Assembly: GCF_002368415.1 (NCBI RefSeq)
Contig: NZ_AP018290.1
Span: forward strand, 1,057,470-1,121,469
Length of the DNA stretch: 64,000 nt
Source of the DNA: Calothrix sp. NIES-4105
GTDB lineage: Bacteria > Cyanobacteriota > Cyanobacteriia > Cyanobacteriales > Nostocaceae
Reading direction: 5' to 3'
The position numbers and the translations under genes are program-made. Each line of letters starts with the position of its first letter. Position 1 is the stretch's first letter. The notes under the pieces were generated by a model. That model was not told the origin of the DNA, did not search any database, and saw only the letters and a list, made by a program, of their open reading frames with translations. This document shows, one piece after another, positions 18,570 through 28,579 of this stretch.

Positions 18570-19851
18570 TCATATTAGTCGTATAGATACACTACCTGCG
18601 TGGGCAGGTAAACCTTCTACTTCTGCTAGCGTTACCGCAGCTTTGCCTATTGTCTGTAATGCCTGTTGATTACATTCCAAATAGGTAATTCGCTTTAGGA
18701 AATCGTAAACACTTAAGCCAGAGGCAAATCGAGCAGAACGCGCGGTCGGCAGTACATGGTTAGGACCTCCTAAGTAATCGCCAATTGCTTCTGGAGTATA
18801 ACGTCCTAGAAACACGCTACCAGCACATTTAATTTGATTGGCTAGTAGTTGTGGGTTGTCTACGCATAATTCTACGTGTTCTGGAGCTAATTGATTTAGC
18901 AGCGGTATACTTTCTGCCAAATCACTGACAATAATTACAGCTGCATAATTTTGCCAACTAGCATTAGCGACTTCTTTGGTGGGTAGGTTAGTGAGAATTT
19001 TCTCAACTGCTGCTATCACATCTTGAGCAAAAATTTCTGAATCTGTAATTAAAATTGACTGAGCGTCTTTGTCGTGTTCTGCTTGCGATAATAAATCCCA
19101 TGCAATCCAGTCTGGATTATTTTGGCTGTCAGCTACCACAAGTATTTCCGATGGTCCGGCAATGCTGTCAATGCCAACAGTGCCAAATACTTGACGTTTA
19201 GCTTCTGCTACATAAGCATTACCAGGACCAACTATTTTATCAACAGGGGCAATGCTTTGTGTACCATATGCTAATGCTGCGATTGCTTGGGCGCCACCAA
19301 TGCCGTAAATTTCTGTAACGCCAGCAATTTGAGCAGCTGCAAATACAGCGGAATTAATCTCACCGTTCGGCATCGGTACTGTCATCACAATACGTTCCAC
19401 ACCGACAATTTTGGCAGGTATGGCGTTCATAAGTAAAGAACTAGGATAACTGGCACGTCCTCCAGGTACATAAATTCCCACTTGAGACAGCGGTATCCAA
19501 TTTAATCCTAGTTTTACCTCGGTTGTATCGGTATAGCTAATATTTTGCGGTAGTTGCTTTTGATGGAAAGCTGCAATTCGCTCGCGCGCAAGTTCGCGCT
19601 GCAGCTACTACATCGGAAGGACACTGTGCAGCATGTTCGGCAATAAAAGTTTCACTCAAATGCAAAAACTGGGGATTAAAGTGATCGAAGCGGCTAGTAT
19701 AGTCAAGGACTGCTACATCACCACGCTCTTTGACATCAGCTAAAATCGCGCGTACTGTTGCACTAACATCAACTGTAACTTCCCGGCGGTCGTCCACTAA
19801 AGCTTTGAATTTACTAGAAAAATCGTTGTCGGTAGTTTGAAGTAGCTGCAT
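18570..19851 (-). pseudogene. hisD: Histidinol dehydrogenase, one frameshift
   Basis: Encodes the last enzyme of histidine synthesis (histidinol to histidine, NAD- and zinc-dependent). The 3' frame (18570-19481) contains VGIYVPGGRASYPSSLLMNAIPAKIVGV, GPGNAYVAEAKRQVFG, SQAEHDKDAQS, NQLAPEHVEL and GPNHVLPTARSARFASGLSV. The 5' frame (19537-19851) starts MQLLQTTDNDF. They join through ELARERIAAFHQKQLPQNIS if one base is corrected near 19600. As read the gene is dead, so either another hisD exists or this is a sequencing error. It lies between genes for an efflux adaptor and permease, an odd place for a histidine gene. Confidence 0.75.
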
Positions 19852-20033
19852 AAATAGTATTTTAGAAGCGATGAGTTCTTATTTAACCTTTAAATTAGTT
19901 TAACGTGAGTTCGACAATTTCAAAAATAAAAACGCGCTTGACTGTATTTGGATAAAACATACTCCTAATGTCTTAAAGGGTAAATCGAAAAGGTAATAAT
20001 TCTGCTTTACTGCATCCATATTTGTATTAATTT

Positions 20034-21615
20034 TTACTTGCCTACATTTACAGTAATAACAGCAGACATTCCTGGTCTAATTAATGACTCACAATCTTTA
20101 ATACTTTCAGGTTCAAAGATTACTTTTACAGGGACTCGCTGGACAATCTTGGTGAAATTAACTGTAGCATTATCTGGTGGTAATAAAGCAAATTTGGCGC
20201 CTGAAGCTGGTGAAATACTATCGATTTTACCCTGAAATTTACGTTCTCCAAAGGCATCAATCTTAATTTTTACCAATTGCCCAACTCGCATTTTCTTTAA
20301 TTGCGTTTCTTTAAAGTTAGCGATAACCCAAGGTTTTTGTTTGACTATCGACATTAATGTTTGTCCAGGTTGTACCCGTTGACCGACCTGCACAGTTTTA
20401 TTTCCAACTTGCCCAGTTTCGGGTGCCGTAATGGTAGTATATGAAAGTTGTAAAAGAGCGTTATTAACTAACGCTTGTTGTTGAGCGTTGGCTGCAAGGG
20501 CTGCTCGATATTGTTGTTCGCTGACTTTGGTTTGTTGATTTCCTGTTGCTGCTAGTTGCAAACCTCCTTTAGAAGTTGCTAACTGTGCTTTGGCTTTTGT
20601 TATTACGAATTGTGCTTGTGCAACTTTTGCAGTAGCTTGTGTTACTTGTTGGTTTGCTTTTGCTAACTGTGCTTCTCCTTTTGTAATGTCTTGTTTTGTT
20701 TGTGTGACTTTGGCATAAGCTTGTTGTAAACCGGATTGTGAAGAAGAAACTTGCTGTTGTGCTTGTAAAACAGCTTGTTGTGCTGCTTCTACTTGTGAAG
20801 AAGAAACTGTATAAGCCTCTTCTGAGGTATCTAGCTGCTGATGACTAACAACTCCCTGGTCAAACAAACTTTGATAGCGTTTGTAGTCTGCTTGTGCTTT
20901 TGCTTGGTTTGCTTTTGCTTGCACGACCGACGCTTTAGCTACCTCGACTCCAGCTAAAGCATATTGTACTGCTGAAGAAGCTGTAAGTATTCCTGCTTGT
21001 GCTTGTGCAACAGATGCTTTTGCTGCGTCTATTATTGCTTGAGCGTTTTTTAGTTCCGCGAAGGCAACAGGAACTCCTGCAGTAGCTTCGTTGTAAGAAG
21101 CTATTGCGGTGGATATTACTGCTTGCGATGAATTTACATCTCCTTGTGACTGGGCAGTTTTAGCTGTTGTTGTTAAGGAAGCAAGCTTTAGATTTTCTTT
21201 TGCTGCTTCTGCTTGTTGTTTAGTGTTTTGTAAACTTGCTTGTGCTTGCTGTAAACTAACTTCAAGGTCTGCTGGGTCTAGTTTTACTAATACTGCTGCC
21301 TTGTTAACTATTTGGTTGTCGTTGACGTCTACTTGCTGAACTGTTCGGTGCTATGCGTGCTGTGACTGGGTGAATATCAGTGGTTACATAAGCGTTGTCG
21401 GTTTCTTGATGTGTGGAGACAAACTGCCACCAACGATAACCTGTAATACCAATAAAGATTAAACTTATACTTAGTCCACTTAGTAATAGTAGCTTCAGGA
21501 GTGGAAGTTTTTTCTTCGGCGGCGCCGTATTTGGTATTGGACTATCTGTAACAATAGTAGTGTTGAGGTCTTGTACAGGTACTATCGAATTTGGCTTTGA
21601 GGATTTAGCTTGCAT
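20034..21615 (-). pseudogene. HlyD/EmrA-type membrane fusion protein, one frameshift
   Basis: Periplasmic adaptor for the efflux pump downstream. The N-terminus has one helix (LLLLSGLSISLIFIGITGY) and QETDNAYVTTDIHPVTARIA, then a one-base shift near 21345. Thereafter TVQQVDVNDNQIVNK begins the biotinyl-lipoyl-like domain, followed by about 300 residues of Ala/Gln/Lys coiled coil and the C-terminal barrel (TTITAPETGQVGNKTVQVGQRVQPGQTLMSIV). The coiled coil is longer than usual. Restored length about 526 residues. Confidence 0.75.
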
Positions 21616-21704
21616 GTTTGACTTTGACTCTCAAAAAATATATAGGCGCCTCTACTGATGATTTTGTCTAAATAAATACAACATTTATTCCTCACTCGAA
21701 CAAT

Positions 21705-21720
21705 TAGAGGTTGAGCCGAG
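21705..21720 (-). repeat. 16-bp inverted repeat, left copy
   Basis: TAGAGGTTGAGCCGAG, exact reverse complement of 25419-25434. The pair encloses the intron, the XRE gene and the truncated integrase. The surrounding gap (21616-21891) has no gene that I can see. Confidence 0.5.
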
Positions 21721-21891
21721 ATACGCGCGAGTGCGATTCGTTCTGGAGAAACCCATTATTTGGGAGGATTCCAGGCTTCAGTAAAGTAACCAAATTTGGT
21801 TGAGTCCGCACTTTAATCCTTTACTGATGATAACTTTCGATATCCATGTAAGTGAGGTGAGTATCCTAGAAAACCAAGTCTTAACGCCCTG

Positions 21892-24286
21892 GTGCGGGGT
21901 TGAAAGCACATAAACTACCATTTAATCATGGTAGCCCTCACGGACGAGACTGACTATCAAATCCGTAAAGCGGGGATGAAAGCGGTAATAGGCGGTAATT
22001 GCTGAAAGCGCCAACCGCAAGCAAGAGTTTATGGGGAGAGCAAGCGAAATGTCGTTGAGCCATCGTAAAATCTCACCAAGGGATATAAGCTTGTGTTTCG
22101 GACACACCTTGGTTCGGAAATAACCGATAGGGTAGGGACTGTTAGGTTCTTGCGACCGGAACAGCGTACCTCCTAGACCCCCGGTGGATAGGCATCCTCT
22201 AAAGACTCAAAATAATGGATATCAGGAACGAAGTAACCCAATTTATAGCTCCTATGGAGGTCGATACATAGGTAGGCGGTCAGGCTAAAAGCTTAAGTTG
22301 GGCAGGATGGGTTAAGAAGCAAATGCCTAAACCGAAGTAACGGTTAAAGCCTGAAAAGGGATGGAGTAACTTCCAGGATAAGCAGACGTAACCCGCAATG
22401 TGCATAGAGCTAGGGGTGTAAGTAGTAATGGAAAAGCTTAAATCAGATTCAATACTGGATACTGAGGGATGGAAGAGTATCAATTGGCGCAAAGTCGAGA
22501 GATACGTCTTTAAGTTACAAAAACGCATCTACGCCGCTTCGCGTTGTGGTGATATTAAGCGAGTCAGAAAACTCCAACGAACACTAATGAGGTCTTGGTC
22601 GAACAGAGTATTAGCGGTTAGAAGGGTAACGCAAGACAACCAAGGTAAAAAGACAGCAGGTGTGGACGGTATCAAAGTACTGTCCCCAGAAGCGCGTCTG
22701 AACCTAGCAAATGGTCTATATATAAATGGTAAATCCAAACCTACGCGGAGAATATGGATTCCGAAGCCAGGAAAAACAGAAAAAAGACCACTTTCGATAC
22801 CCACCATTTTTGACCGTGCCCTTCAAGCTGTAGTAAAAGCTACGTTAGAGCCAGAGTGGGAAGCTCGATTTGAGCCATCAAATTATGGTTTTCGACCCGG
22901 AAGGTCATGCCATGATGCCATTAAACATATCAAAAACTGCATAGTATCAAAAGCGAAATTCGTTCTTGATGCAGATATATCGCAGTGTTTCGACCGCATA
23001 AACCATAAAGCATTACTTCTGAAACTAAACGTCAAAGGAAAAATCAAGCAACAAATCAAAGCTTGGTTAAAATCTGGGGCTATAGATTCAGGAAAATTCA
23101 TAGCTAGTAACGATGGGACTCCTCAAGGAGGCGTGCTTTCGCCGCTATTAGCTAATATTGCATTACATGGTTTAGAAAACCTCATTGACCAAGAATTTCC
23201 AGCTAATAAGTCTGGAAAAGTAATAGGGTCAAAAGCTAAATTTGGGCAGCAAATCCAGAAGCCTACTTTCATAAGGTATGCTGATGACTTCGTTGTTCTA
23301 AATGAGTCCAAAGCGGTCATTATTAGGTGTGAGGCAATCATAAAAGAATGGCTAAAAGGTATTGGTCTGGAACTGAAACCAGAAAAGACTCGAATAACAC
23401 ATACATTCCATCCGCACTTAAGTGAAGATGGTATAGCAGGATTCGATTTCCTCGGACACCATATTCAACAACATCCGGCTGGAAAATACCGAGATAATAA
23501 AAATAGTCGAGGTATAAGTCTTGGTTTCGTTACTCTCATTACCCCTTCAAAGAAGGCAATTGAGGCTCACAAACAAAATATCAAAACCATCTTTACTAAA
23601 AACAAATCAAGGTCACAAGCGCAGCTTATTAAAGACCTAAATCCTGTAATTAGAGGATGGGCGAGGTATTACAGAGTTTCAGATGCAGGAACCACAGGGG
23701 ATTTTGCACGGCTAAACAGAGTACTCTATCTTCGACTTAGAAGATGGGCGAAAAGACAAACCGGAAGCACCAATAAAGGTCATCAGAAATATTGGCACAC
23801 AATAGGTGATAAAAAGTGGGTTTTTGCCACACGACCAACTAGCGATGCTCTGGAACTAATAACCTATATTGAGTTCCATTCCAGTGTAAACGATTACGTT
23901 AAGGTCTTAGCCGATAAAAGCCCGTATGATGGTGACTCTCTCTACTGGAGTCAAAGACTAAGTAAACACCCTGAGATGCCTAGTAGGAAATCTTTACTAC
24001 TAAAGCAACAAAAGGGGAAATGTGCCTGGTGCGGCTTGCACTTCAAAGAAGGTGATGTATTGGAAGTTGACCATATAGAACCCACTACATGCGGAGGTAA
24101 AGACAAGTGGGAAAATCTCCAATTACTGCACCGCCATTGCCATGATGAAAAAACTGCCAGTGATGGCAGTCAGAAGTCCCGTAGTGACAAAAGGGAAACA
24201 CATTGAGTAGCCGTGTGAAGGGAAATCTTTCATGCACGGTTTCGGATGGGAGGTGAGGTGCAGCAATGCTCCTCATCGACCCTAGC
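21892..24286 (+). mobile_element. Group II intron, apparently full length
   Basis: Begins with GTGCGGGG at 21892, the usual 5' boundary type. About 530 nt of structured RNA (domains I-III) precede a reverse transcriptase gene (22428-24206). Domain V follows at about 24209-24245, a hairpin with arms AGCCGTGTGAAGGGAAA / CTTTCATGCACGGTT. Domain VI (about 24247-24283) ends at CATCGACCCTA. The 3' boundary is estimated. Flanking exons are not obviously coding, so it sits in intergenic DNA. It lacks GGCGCC sites, consistent with mobility. Confidence 0.8.
22428..24206 (+). CDS. ltrA: Group II intron reverse transcriptase/maturase with HNH endonuclease
   Basis: 592 residues. N-terminal RT0-RT domain (VTQDNQGKKTAGVDGI, RPLSIPTIFDRALQAV, YGFRPGRSCHDAI), catalytic YADD at about residue 284, then maturase X domain (GWARYYRVSD). 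C-terminal DNA-binding plus HNH endonuclease: CAWCG, VDHIEPTTCGG, HCHDEKT. All motifs needed for splicing and retrohoming are present, so the element may still be active. Start ATG at 22428 is preceded by GTAAGTAGTA with a weak ribosome site. Confidence 0.93.
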   Translation: MEKLKSDSILDTEGWKSINWRKVERYVFKLQKRIYAASRCGDIKRVRKLQRTLMRSWSNRVLAVRRVTQDNQGKKTAGVDGIKVLSPEARLNLANGLYINGKSKPTRRIWIPKPGKTEKRPLSIPTIFDRALQAVVKATLEPEWEARFEPSNYGFRPGRSCHDAIKHIKNCIVSKAKFVLDADISQCFDRINHKALLLKLNVKGKIKQQIKAWLKSGAIDSGKFIASNDGTPQGGVLSPLLANIALHGLENLIDQEFPANKSGKVIGSKAKFGQQIQKPTFIRYADDFVVLNESKAVIIRCEAIIKEWLKGIGLELKPEKTRITHTFHPHLSEDGIAGFDFLGHHIQQHPAGKYRDNKNSRGISLGFVTLITPSKKAIEAHKQNIKTIFTKNKSRSQAQLIKDLNPVIRGWARYYRVSDAGTTGDFARLNRVLYLRLRRWAKRQTGSTNKGHQKYWHTIGDKKWVFATRPTSDALELITYIEFHSSVNDYVKVLADKSPYDGDSLYWSQRLSKHPEMPSRKSLLLKQQKGKCAWCGLHFKEGDVLEVDHIEPTTCGGKDKWENLQLLHRHCHDEKTASDGSQKSRSDKRETH

Positions 24287-24320
24287 AAACGGAAATAGTG
24301 GCTCAAAATCCTTACCACGT

Positions 24321-24791
24321 CTAAGTTTTAGCAATTGGTTCTTTATAAGAATATCCGCACATTGGGCAATACCTGTATTTCAACGACACAACCAACTCAC
24401 CACAATTTGCACAGTTAGCGCGTAACTGTGTACCACACAAGTAACAGAATTTAGCTCTAAGATTACCCCACATTGGGTCAGCAGCACTTCCAGGTTTCCA
24501 ACACGCGGGACAAAATTTAATGCTCTGTGGCGCCTCTATAACCTCGGAGCCTAGTACAGTCGCTTCCAAGTACTCAACTGGTACTCTTAACCCGACTGCA
24601 AGACCTTGCAGTGTTTTGCGGTTTAGTCGAGTTGTTAATCCCCGTTCAATCTTCCCCACTGACCGAGAGTGTATACCAGCAGCCGACGCTAATTCAAACT
24701 GAGTCAACTTGAGTATCTTTCTAATCCGCAATACGTAGGCAGCAAGGGATTCTGCTTGTTTGGGCTTTTTAAGAGTGTCCATGAGACGCAA
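24321..24791 (-). CDS. XRE-family regulator with zinc-ribbon tail
   Basis: 156 residues. Helix-turn-helix at about 20-75 (KILKLTQFELASAAGIHSRSVGKIERGL). C-terminal half has paired cysteine motifs CPACW, CYLCG, CANCG and CPMCG that would form two zinc ribbons. Divergent from the integrase gene (67-bp gap), so probably a regulator of that element; the intron ends 35 bp from its stop. The fusion of XRE to double zinc ribbon is unusual. Binding site unknown. Confidence 0.75.
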   Translation of the reverse strand: MRLMDTLKKPKQAESLAAYVLRIRKILKLTQFELASAAGIHSRSVGKIERGLTTRLNRKTLQGLAVGLRVPVEYLEATVLGSEVIEAPQSIKFCPACWKPGSAADPMWGNLRAKFCYLCGTQLRANCANCGELVVSLKYRYCPMCGYSYKEPIAKT

Positions 24792-24858
24792 CCCTAATTT
24801 CTCCTAAAAAGATATATGATTTAAGAATAAAAAACCTTGTTAGAAGCACATAAATGTT

Positions 24859-25440
24859 GTGTATATTGCTGTTACTTTAGCTACCGTGGCAACGCAATTT
24901 TTAGAACGTCCTGGATTATCAAAAACAACCAGGACTACCTACGAGTTGGTACTTTTACCTTTACTTAAAGAGTATGGGAGTTGGTCAATAGAAATTATCA
25001 GTCGCCAGACTTTAATTGACTACCTTTTAAGCCTAAGCCATTTAAAATATACAACCCACCATAAGCATCAAGCGATACTTCAAAGCCTACTCAACTTTGC
25101 AGTGGAACAAGGGTATTTAAAGTCTAATCCCATACGTGGATTAAAACAGCGTCAACCAGACAAAGAAAAAGGCGAACATTCTACGGATGAGGTGATACGT
25201 TTTTTAACTCCAGAGCAATTAAGTATACTGTATAAAACAGTTGCATCAGACGCACGTATAAATGCGATTGTACATCTTCTACATCGCACAGGATGCCGTA
25301 TTTCCGAGCTTTTAGCGCTTAATTTAGAAGATGTAGATTTACACAGAAATAAATTTCAAGTAATTGGTAAGGGTAATAAACAGCGCTGGTGTTTCTACAG
25401 CCAAGATGCGTCGGTCGCCTCGGCTCAACCTCTAGATTGA
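24859..25440 (+). pseudogene. Tyrosine recombinase/integrase, C-terminally truncated
   Basis: Phage-type integrase core N-domain (YELVLLPLLKEYGSWSIEI, LQSLLNFAVEQGYLKSNPI) followed by the first catalytic Arg in HRTGCRISELLALNLEDVDL and Lys in GKGNKQRWCFY. The remaining catalytic residues (H-x-x-R, H, Tyr) are missing: after CFYS it continues only as QDASVASAQPLD and stops. Start GTG at 24859. Remnant of a mobile element, adjacent to the XRE gene and cut exactly where the 16-bp inverted repeat lies. Confidence 0.75.
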
Positions 25441-25628
25441 GTGCGCGCGAGTTAGAGATACTTCAACTCATTACTAATGGCAAGAGAAATCACGAAATTG
25501 CAACAACTCTATATGTCACTGAGGGAACTGTTAAATTTCATGTCACCAAGATTTTAGATAAATTGGAGGTTAATGACCGAACACAGGCAGTACTCACTGC
25601 AATAAAATCCGGAATTATTTCTTTTTAA
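25389..25628 (+). pseudogene. LuxR-type helix-turn-helix fragment
   Basis: C-terminal output domain of a NarL/LuxR response regulator (SARELEILQLITNGKRNHEIA, GTVKFHVTKILDKLEVNDRTQAVLTAIKSGII). No receiver domain precedes it; the N-terminal residues come from the integrase junction in another frame. Very similar in layout to the intact regulator at 63577. Either a stand-alone output domain or a remnant. Confidence 0.6.
25419..25434 (+). repeat. 16-bp inverted repeat, right copy
   Basis: CTCGGCTCAACCTCTA, reverse complement of 21705-21720, at the break between the integrase and the LuxR fragment. Confidence 0.5.
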
Positions 25629-25648
25629 TAAAACTGAGGAAAAACTAA

Positions 25649-26338
25649 ATGCGTAATCACACTTTTATCAAGGTTGTATCTAGTGCATTTTTACTAACTT
25701 TATGCACTAACTTAAAAGTAGATGCTTTTCAGTTATCGGGGAAACATAGAGTAGATTTTACTAACTATGAACTTCAAGCTGATGTTCCCGGATTTATCAG
25801 TAATTTCCCAGCTACATTAGATACTTTCAAATTAGGTAACTCATTTGAAGAATTTGATTTTGATAATAATAAAGTTTATCAACAGGTAGATTTAAAAGCA
25901 GCATTTGATTCTAATCCAATATCAGCACAACTCTTTGGTTCTGGAATACTTCAAAACGTTCAAGTATTGCCAACTGATAGTTCAGAAAGATACAGCTTTT
26001 TAGCTGACACCAACATTACGACGGGAGGATTTAGGGGTGATGAGAGTGACGAATATTCTTTTGAACATACAGAAACCCAAAAACTTTCGGGTATAATCAC
26101 TTTAGATTCCCAAGGTAAACCAAATTTTAGCCTTAGCAAAACTTTCTCTGGTTCTGGTATCGCAGCAAGCTTGCCAGGTGCTGATGAGAATATAAATGTT
26201 CCTGTTCAATATAGAGGAACAGCTTCATTAAAATCAATATCAGTTCCAGAACCTAATTTCGTTCTAGCACAAGTATTACTTTTTGGTGTTTTAGGAATAG
26301 GTTGTATGCAAAAGCAAAACAAAAATATTGAAAAGTAA
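25649..26338 (+). CDS. PEP-CTERM exported protein
   Basis: 229 residues with an N-terminal signal peptide (SSAFLLTLCTNLKVDA), a beta-rich body and the C-terminal sorting signal SVPEPNFVLAQVLLFGVLGIG followed by a basic tail (MQKQNKNIEK). The VPEP motif, helix and positive tail mark substrates of cyanobacterial exosortase. Function outside the cell unknown. Ribosome site GAGGA about 7 nt upstream. Immediately downstream of the LuxR fragment. Confidence 0.75.
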   Translation: MRNHTFIKVVSSAFLLTLCTNLKVDAFQLSGKHRVDFTNYELQADVPGFISNFPATLDTFKLGNSFEEFDFDNNKVYQQVDLKAAFDSNPISAQLFGSGILQNVQVLPTDSSERYSFLADTNITTGGFRGDESDEYSFEHTETQKLSGIITLDSQGKPNFSLSKTFSGSGIAASLPGADENINVPVQYRGTASLKSISVPEPNFVLAQVLLFGVLGIGCMQKQNKNIEK

Positions 26339-26690
26339 ATTAATACTATAATGCAGGTCTTTAAGGGTTTTGATTGAAATGATATATTTTTAATCATCTC
26401 AAAGATGCATATTTTTACTTTTCTACATCCTAATGATTACTGCTGGTGACCATGTTAAAGACAAGGCTATAGCGAAAGAGCAGGCGCCGCTATGAAGGAT
26501 GCTATTGGATAAAAGCTAGAACGCGCGTTCAAATTAAATTTGAGGGCTAATCATTGTTTGGGGCATAATTTGACATAATTCTGGAAAATAACGCTGCAAA
26601 ACAAGAGGACGGTATTTGAACGTATTGCTACATTTCCATGAAGAGTGGAATTTTTCCGCTCAGGTCACCACCCTACCGCGCTTAACGATA

Positions 26691-26760
26691 GAAAAATCAT
26701 GTGCTTTGCGCCCTCCGCACCACCGAGAATGTCGGTGCGGAGGGCGCACATGATTTTTCA
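26691..26760. repeat. Long hairpin, arms about 28 nt
   Basis: Arms GAAAAATCATGTGC...GCGCCCTCCGCACC and GGTGCGGAGGGCGCACATGA..TTTTTCA, with a small bulge on the left arm. Together with the next hairpin it occupies the 717-bp gap 26339-27055, which has no gene and looks like a MITE-rich stretch. Confidence 0.6.
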
Positions 26761-26793
26761 TTTTATTGAAGATTGTAACGGCGCCCTCCACAC

Positions 26794-26857
26794 CCTACCT
26801 CTCAAAACTTATGACATGGAATACTAATAGTCCGTGTCAAAAGTTTTGGGAGGTAGG
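26794..26857. repeat. Hairpin with TGACA..TGTCA arms
   Basis: Arms CCTACCTCTCAAAACTTATG (then ACA) and TGTCAAAAGTTTTGGGAGGT (then AGG). The core ATGACATGGAATACTA recurs at about 26932-26940, and a related hairpin is at 50941-50982. Confidence 0.55.
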
Positions 26858-26864
26858 AAAATTG

Positions 26865-26895
26865 AACCACAAAGGCACAAAGGACACAAAGGAAG
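26865..26895 (+). repeat. ACCACAAAGGCACAAAGG dispersed repeat
   Basis: AACCACAAAGGCACAAAGGA followed by CACAAAGG. Copies or relatives at 36631-36656, 50891-50922 (reverse), 56199-56230 and, degenerate, 61908-61926. All lie in intergenic DNA. Confidence 0.6.
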
Positions 26896-27055
26896 AATTT
26901 TTAAGAAGTACACCCACCAAAATTAATGACATGGAATACTAGGATTTATGCTCCGATATTACTATATATCTTTAGAATTTGCATAATCATTATCGGCTAG
27001 TGTCTATATATATAAAGAAGATTTTGAGCAGTATATTTCAGGGGATGGTGCAGCT

Positions 27056-28483
27056 ATGATAAATACACCTTCAAGATATTGGAGAATTTGGCGAGTTAGC
27101 CCTGCAGAGGATAGATTAGGGTATAAACAAATTCCTGTTCCTATCGCTCTAGAGTTTGCCAAAAATCAAGTATCTAACGTAGAAAATCAAGATAATAGTC
27201 ACACCCAAAATCTTTTGTTATCGTATTTTCACGCAAAAAAAACTCACCTGAATGCGATTGAACGCGCGCAGGCAGGTCTTTGTCTTAGATGTTACGTTTC
27301 TGAGCCGATACTGAGGGAATGTAAAAAAATTGACTCATTGTTTAGTGGTGGCAAGCAATTTACATATCGAGATTTATTACCGTTCGTTCTTAATGATGAT
27401 GGACAAAAGTTAATTATTTTAGACCGAGATGGCAAAACCCAACTAATGGTAGATGACAGTCAAACTAAAGTATCTCGATACAAGTTTTTTTCGGTTACGG
27501 TGTTACAAACATTTAATACTGATTTACAATCTCGGATGAGCTTGGATAATTGGGCTTATTTGCAAACAAAGCAAAATCCGGAATTGAAAAACTTTCTATC
27601 TGAGTTTGGTTTCCAGCATTTAAGTGATTGGGCACTTATAAATCGAGTCAGAGTCAAGCAACTTGAGCGTTTATCATCCCAGGAACGCTATATTGTTGAA
27701 GCTTTTCATGCAGTTTATCGTCGCGATAGACAAATGCAACACAATAAGGGAGCAAAAAAGTGTCCCGACCCAACAAATGCTCAATTGCAAGAAATGTTAG
27801 CTTATTTACAGCAGTATCAGGTTTCTATTGATACTCCTGTACAGTTACTCAAAGAACTCAAAAATATTGCTGTCCAAATTAGAAGATATGATATTTGGAG
27901 TTCTAGAGAATCTTTGGATATATATGATGCTGAAAGTGGTACATATCAACCAAGACGCGATTTACCTGCTGATTCTTTTGATGAAGTGGATGTCGAACAG
28001 CAAGAATTTTTACAGTTTTTACAAAAAAATCTTTATGCGGTTTTGAGTGATGTCATTCAGCAACAAGTAGAAGCTAATATTAAAAAATTACAAAAAAGTA
28101 GTAAGTATGCACCTTTCGCTGATAAATATATGCAAGGGTTGCGACTATACTACAATCAGGCAATGTCTTTAAAAGAAATTATGCCTCACTTGGGAATGAC
28201 AAGTTGGGATCAAACTAGACGAATTCTTAACCCAGGAGATTTGTTAGCTTCTGTACGCACGCAAACTGTAGCGCAGATGCTAGAAAGTATTTTGAAAAAA
28301 GCTGGAGAAAAAGGTTTGACTGAAATTCCACCGTCAGTCAATTATTTGAAGACGTTGACAGAACAAATTGAATCTTATGTGGATGTACAAGTGTTTCAAG
28401 CAGCAGCAGAAGAAATTAGAGCTGGAAAAAATCGGACGATGGATAGTATATATGCTCAAAAACTTCGCGCGTGCATAAGTTGA
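27056..28483 (+). CDS. Sigma-factor-like protein of a caspase operon
   Basis: 475 residues, soluble. The middle (LSDWALINRVRVKQLERLSSQERYIVEAFHAVYRRD) resembles sigma-70 region 2/3. Residues near 360-400 (MQGLRLYYNQAMSLKEIMPHLGMTSWDQTRRIL) look like a region-4 helix-turn-helix. The N-terminal 180 residues are unassigned. It is the first gene of a four-gene unit with DUF1822 and two caspases, and may drive or sense that operon. GGGGA lies about 10 nt before the ATG. The sigma-like assignment is from recollected cyanobacterial homologues and needs a profile search. Confidence 0.6.
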   Translation: MINTPSRYWRIWRVSPAEDRLGYKQIPVPIALEFAKNQVSNVENQDNSHTQNLLLSYFHAKKTHLNAIERAQAGLCLRCYVSEPILRECKKIDSLFSGGKQFTYRDLLPFVLNDDGQKLIILDRDGKTQLMVDDSQTKVSRYKFFSVTVLQTFNTDLQSRMSLDNWAYLQTKQNPELKNFLSEFGFQHLSDWALINRVRVKQLERLSSQERYIVEAFHAVYRRDRQMQHNKGAKKCPDPTNAQLQEMLAYLQQYQVSIDTPVQLLKELKNIAVQIRRYDIWSSRESLDIYDAESGTYQPRRDLPADSFDEVDVEQQEFLQFLQKNLYAVLSDVIQQQVEANIKKLQKSSKYAPFADKYMQGLRLYYNQAMSLKEIMPHLGMTSWDQTRRILNPGDLLASVRTQTVAQMLESILKKAGEKGLTEIPPSVNYLKTLTEQIESYVDVQVFQAAAEEIRAGKNRTMDSIYAQKLRACIS

Positions 28484-28579
28484 AAGATAGAACATCTATA
28501 TATAATATGACCCACTTGCGGCACTGCATTAGTTGTACTAACTGACACCTACTTACCTTTACTAACCGAGGTAAAACCC

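Noticed and set aside
22280-23341. Minus-strand frames inside the group II intron
   Set aside because: Shadows of the reverse-transcriptase coding frame and of structured intron RNA.
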